Assembly: GCF_040717445.1 (NCBI RefSeq)
Contig: NZ_JBFEFL010000001.1
Location: 744,001 to 808,000, forward strand
Source of the DNA: Qipengyuania sp. JC766
Lineage (GTDB): Bacteria; Pseudomonadota; Alphaproteobacteria; Sphingomonadales; Sphingomonadaceae
Direction of reading: 5' to 3'
DNA length: 64,000 nucleotides
Below are positions 63,178-64,000 of this stretch, piece after piece. Within the stretch, counting starts at the first letter, position 1, and every line of letters starts with the position of its first letter. Both the position numbers and the translations under genes were made by a program. Under the pieces are notes generated by a model. That model was not told the DNA's origin. It saw only the letters and a list, made by a program, of their open reading frames with translations, and searched no databases.

Positions 63178-64000
63178 ATGTCCGTCGCACTGCTGCTGTT
63201 GCTGGCGCTGGGTCTGGGCCTGGCAGGATGGCTTACGGGCCGCGCCCGGGCTTGGGCTTTCCACAAGAAGTCCGATTCGAAGCGACTGGCTTCCCTGCCC
63301 GGATATCACGCGTGGTATCTGGCCCTGTGGGTCTTCATTCCGGTGCTGGCCTTCATCGCGATCTGGTCGGCCCTCTCTCCCTATCTGATCACGCAGTCCG
63401 TGCTGGCATCTCCCGCGGCCGATAGCCTTCCGGAATTCGGCTTCCAGCGGGAAACTATGCTCCAGGAAGCCCGTGCAGTTGCCAGCGGCAACGCATCCGG
63501 CGTCTTCAATCCCGGCGCGCAGGGACTGGTGCAGCCATTCGAGGAGGCCATCTCCTTCTATGGCATCATCGGCATATTGGTGACTCTGCTGATCGCGTTC
63601 GTCGGCGGCGTCTACGCTTTCCTCAAGCTGAAGCCGGATTTCCGGGCACGCACCCGGGTCGAGCGAATCGTCATGGCGATTCTCCTGCTGGCATCGCTCG
63701 TCGCGATTCTCACGACCTTCGGTATCGTCGCCAGCCTCGTGTTCGAAACCGTCCGCTTTTTCGGAATGGTCGACCCCGTCTCGTTCCTGACCGGGACGCA
63801 GTGGGGTCCCGATCCCACGACGGCACCCGATGCGGCCGATCCGACGCGGTACGGCGCCATTCCACTGTTCTGGGGCACCATCTTCATCGGCGCGATCATT
63901 GCCATGATCGTTGCCATTCCGCTGGGCCTGATGAGCGCCGTCTATCTGACCCAGTACGCCGCCCCGACGGTGCGACGCTGGATCAAGCCCGCGCTCGAGA
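63178..64000 (+). CDS. pstC: Phosphate ABC transporter permease PstC (3' end beyond window)
   Basis: At least 274 codons, open to the end of the window. An N-terminal extension with membrane helices (about 2-20 and 45-65) precedes the family core: QWGPDPTTAPD, YGAIPLFWGTIFIGAIIAMIVAIPLGLMSAVYLTQY. It is the inner-membrane channel of the high-affinity phosphate importer. The ATG at 63178 overlaps the stop of a 22-codon mini-ORF (TGATG). A Pho box is expected in 63007-63177 but I could not identify a convincing one. Confidence 0.95.
   Translation, partial: MSVALLLLLALGLGLAGWLTGRARAWAFHKKSDSKRLASLPGYHAWYLALWVFIPVLAFIAIWSALSPYLITQSVLASPAADSLPEFGFQRETMLQEARAVASGNASGVFNPGAQGLVQPFEEAISFYGIIGILVTLLIAFVGGVYAFLKLKPDFRARTRVERIVMAILLLASLVAILTTFGIVASLVFETVRFFGMVDPVSFLTGTQWGPDPTTAPDAADPTRYGAIPLFWGTIFIGAIIAMIVAIPLGLMSAVYLTQYAAPTVRRWIKPALE

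Noticed and set aside
61714-63309. Minus-strand 531-codon ORF ending TGIEPVFQP
   Set aside because: Antisense to phoR and to tRNA-Glu; the TGIEPV ending is the same tRNA artefact. The real genes on the plus strand have clear domains.

Overview
The window is chromosomal DNA from a GC-rich alphaproteobacterium, most likely order Sphingomonadales and probably an Erythrobacteraceae (Erythrobacter/Qipengyuania-like) member. This is inferred from gene content and style: an mreBCD-mrdA-rodA cluster, a yqeY-dnaG-rpoD block, an RpoD with a large acidic insert, an L25 of the long CTC type, a PEP-CTERM protein, phoR next to pstC, and GGAAC-N16-CGTT (EcfG-type) promoters. No taxonomic marker was compared. 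Coding density is very high: no gap exceeds 300 bp and many neighbours overlap by ATGA, GTGA or TGATG. There is no IS element, prophage, CRISPR array or rRNA; two tRNAs are present.

Layout. 0-3.3 kb: small membrane proteins with an XRE regulator, then two tandem TraB/GumN-type lipoproteins. 3.4-12 kb: rplY, pth, a 64-aa PEP-CTERM protein, a Tat-exported SDR, ychF, DUF1206, a glutaredoxin-MauE fusion, MaoC, a lipoprotein and mutL. 12.2-18 kb: the rod-shape/peptidoglycan elongation operon. 18-23 kb: tRNA-Lys, ribH, eno, a stress-type operon of four small YqjD/YqjE-like membrane proteins behind an EcfG promoter, DUF4170, GNAT and greA. 23.3-28.3 kb: carA and carB split by a low-GC membrane-protein gene. 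28.4-33.6 kb: yqeY, lipoprotein, dnaG, rpoD. 33.6-37.3 kb: EAL protein, then an EcfG promoter driving an HWE histidine kinase and a single-domain response regulator. 37.6-43 kb: rpiB-glyA-nrdR-trmJ-FkbM methyltransferase, chorismate mutase, rpsD. 43-50.4 kb: a long minus-strand run xseB-ispA-coaD-PPIase-queA-ABC transporter-DUF481-tgt. 50.5-61.6 kb: purL, nitroreductase, Coq4-like, serB, miaA, amidohydrolase, nitronate monooxygenase-like, flavodoxin-like, recJ. 61.6 kb to the end: tRNA-Glu, phoR and the 5' part of pstC.

Most genes are housekeeping: translation, replication, cell shape, nucleotide and amino acid synthesis, queuosine, phosphate uptake. The most interesting signals are the two independent, perfect EcfG-type promoters, which tie an unexplained membrane-tether operon and a two-component pair to the general stress response; the low-GC gene nested between carA and carB; the minimal PEP-CTERM protein; the glutaredoxin-MauE fusion; and the palindrome placed inside the promoter of the Coq4-like gene. 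Start sites were chosen by ribosome-binding sites, overlaps and family N-termini, and are inferences where noted.
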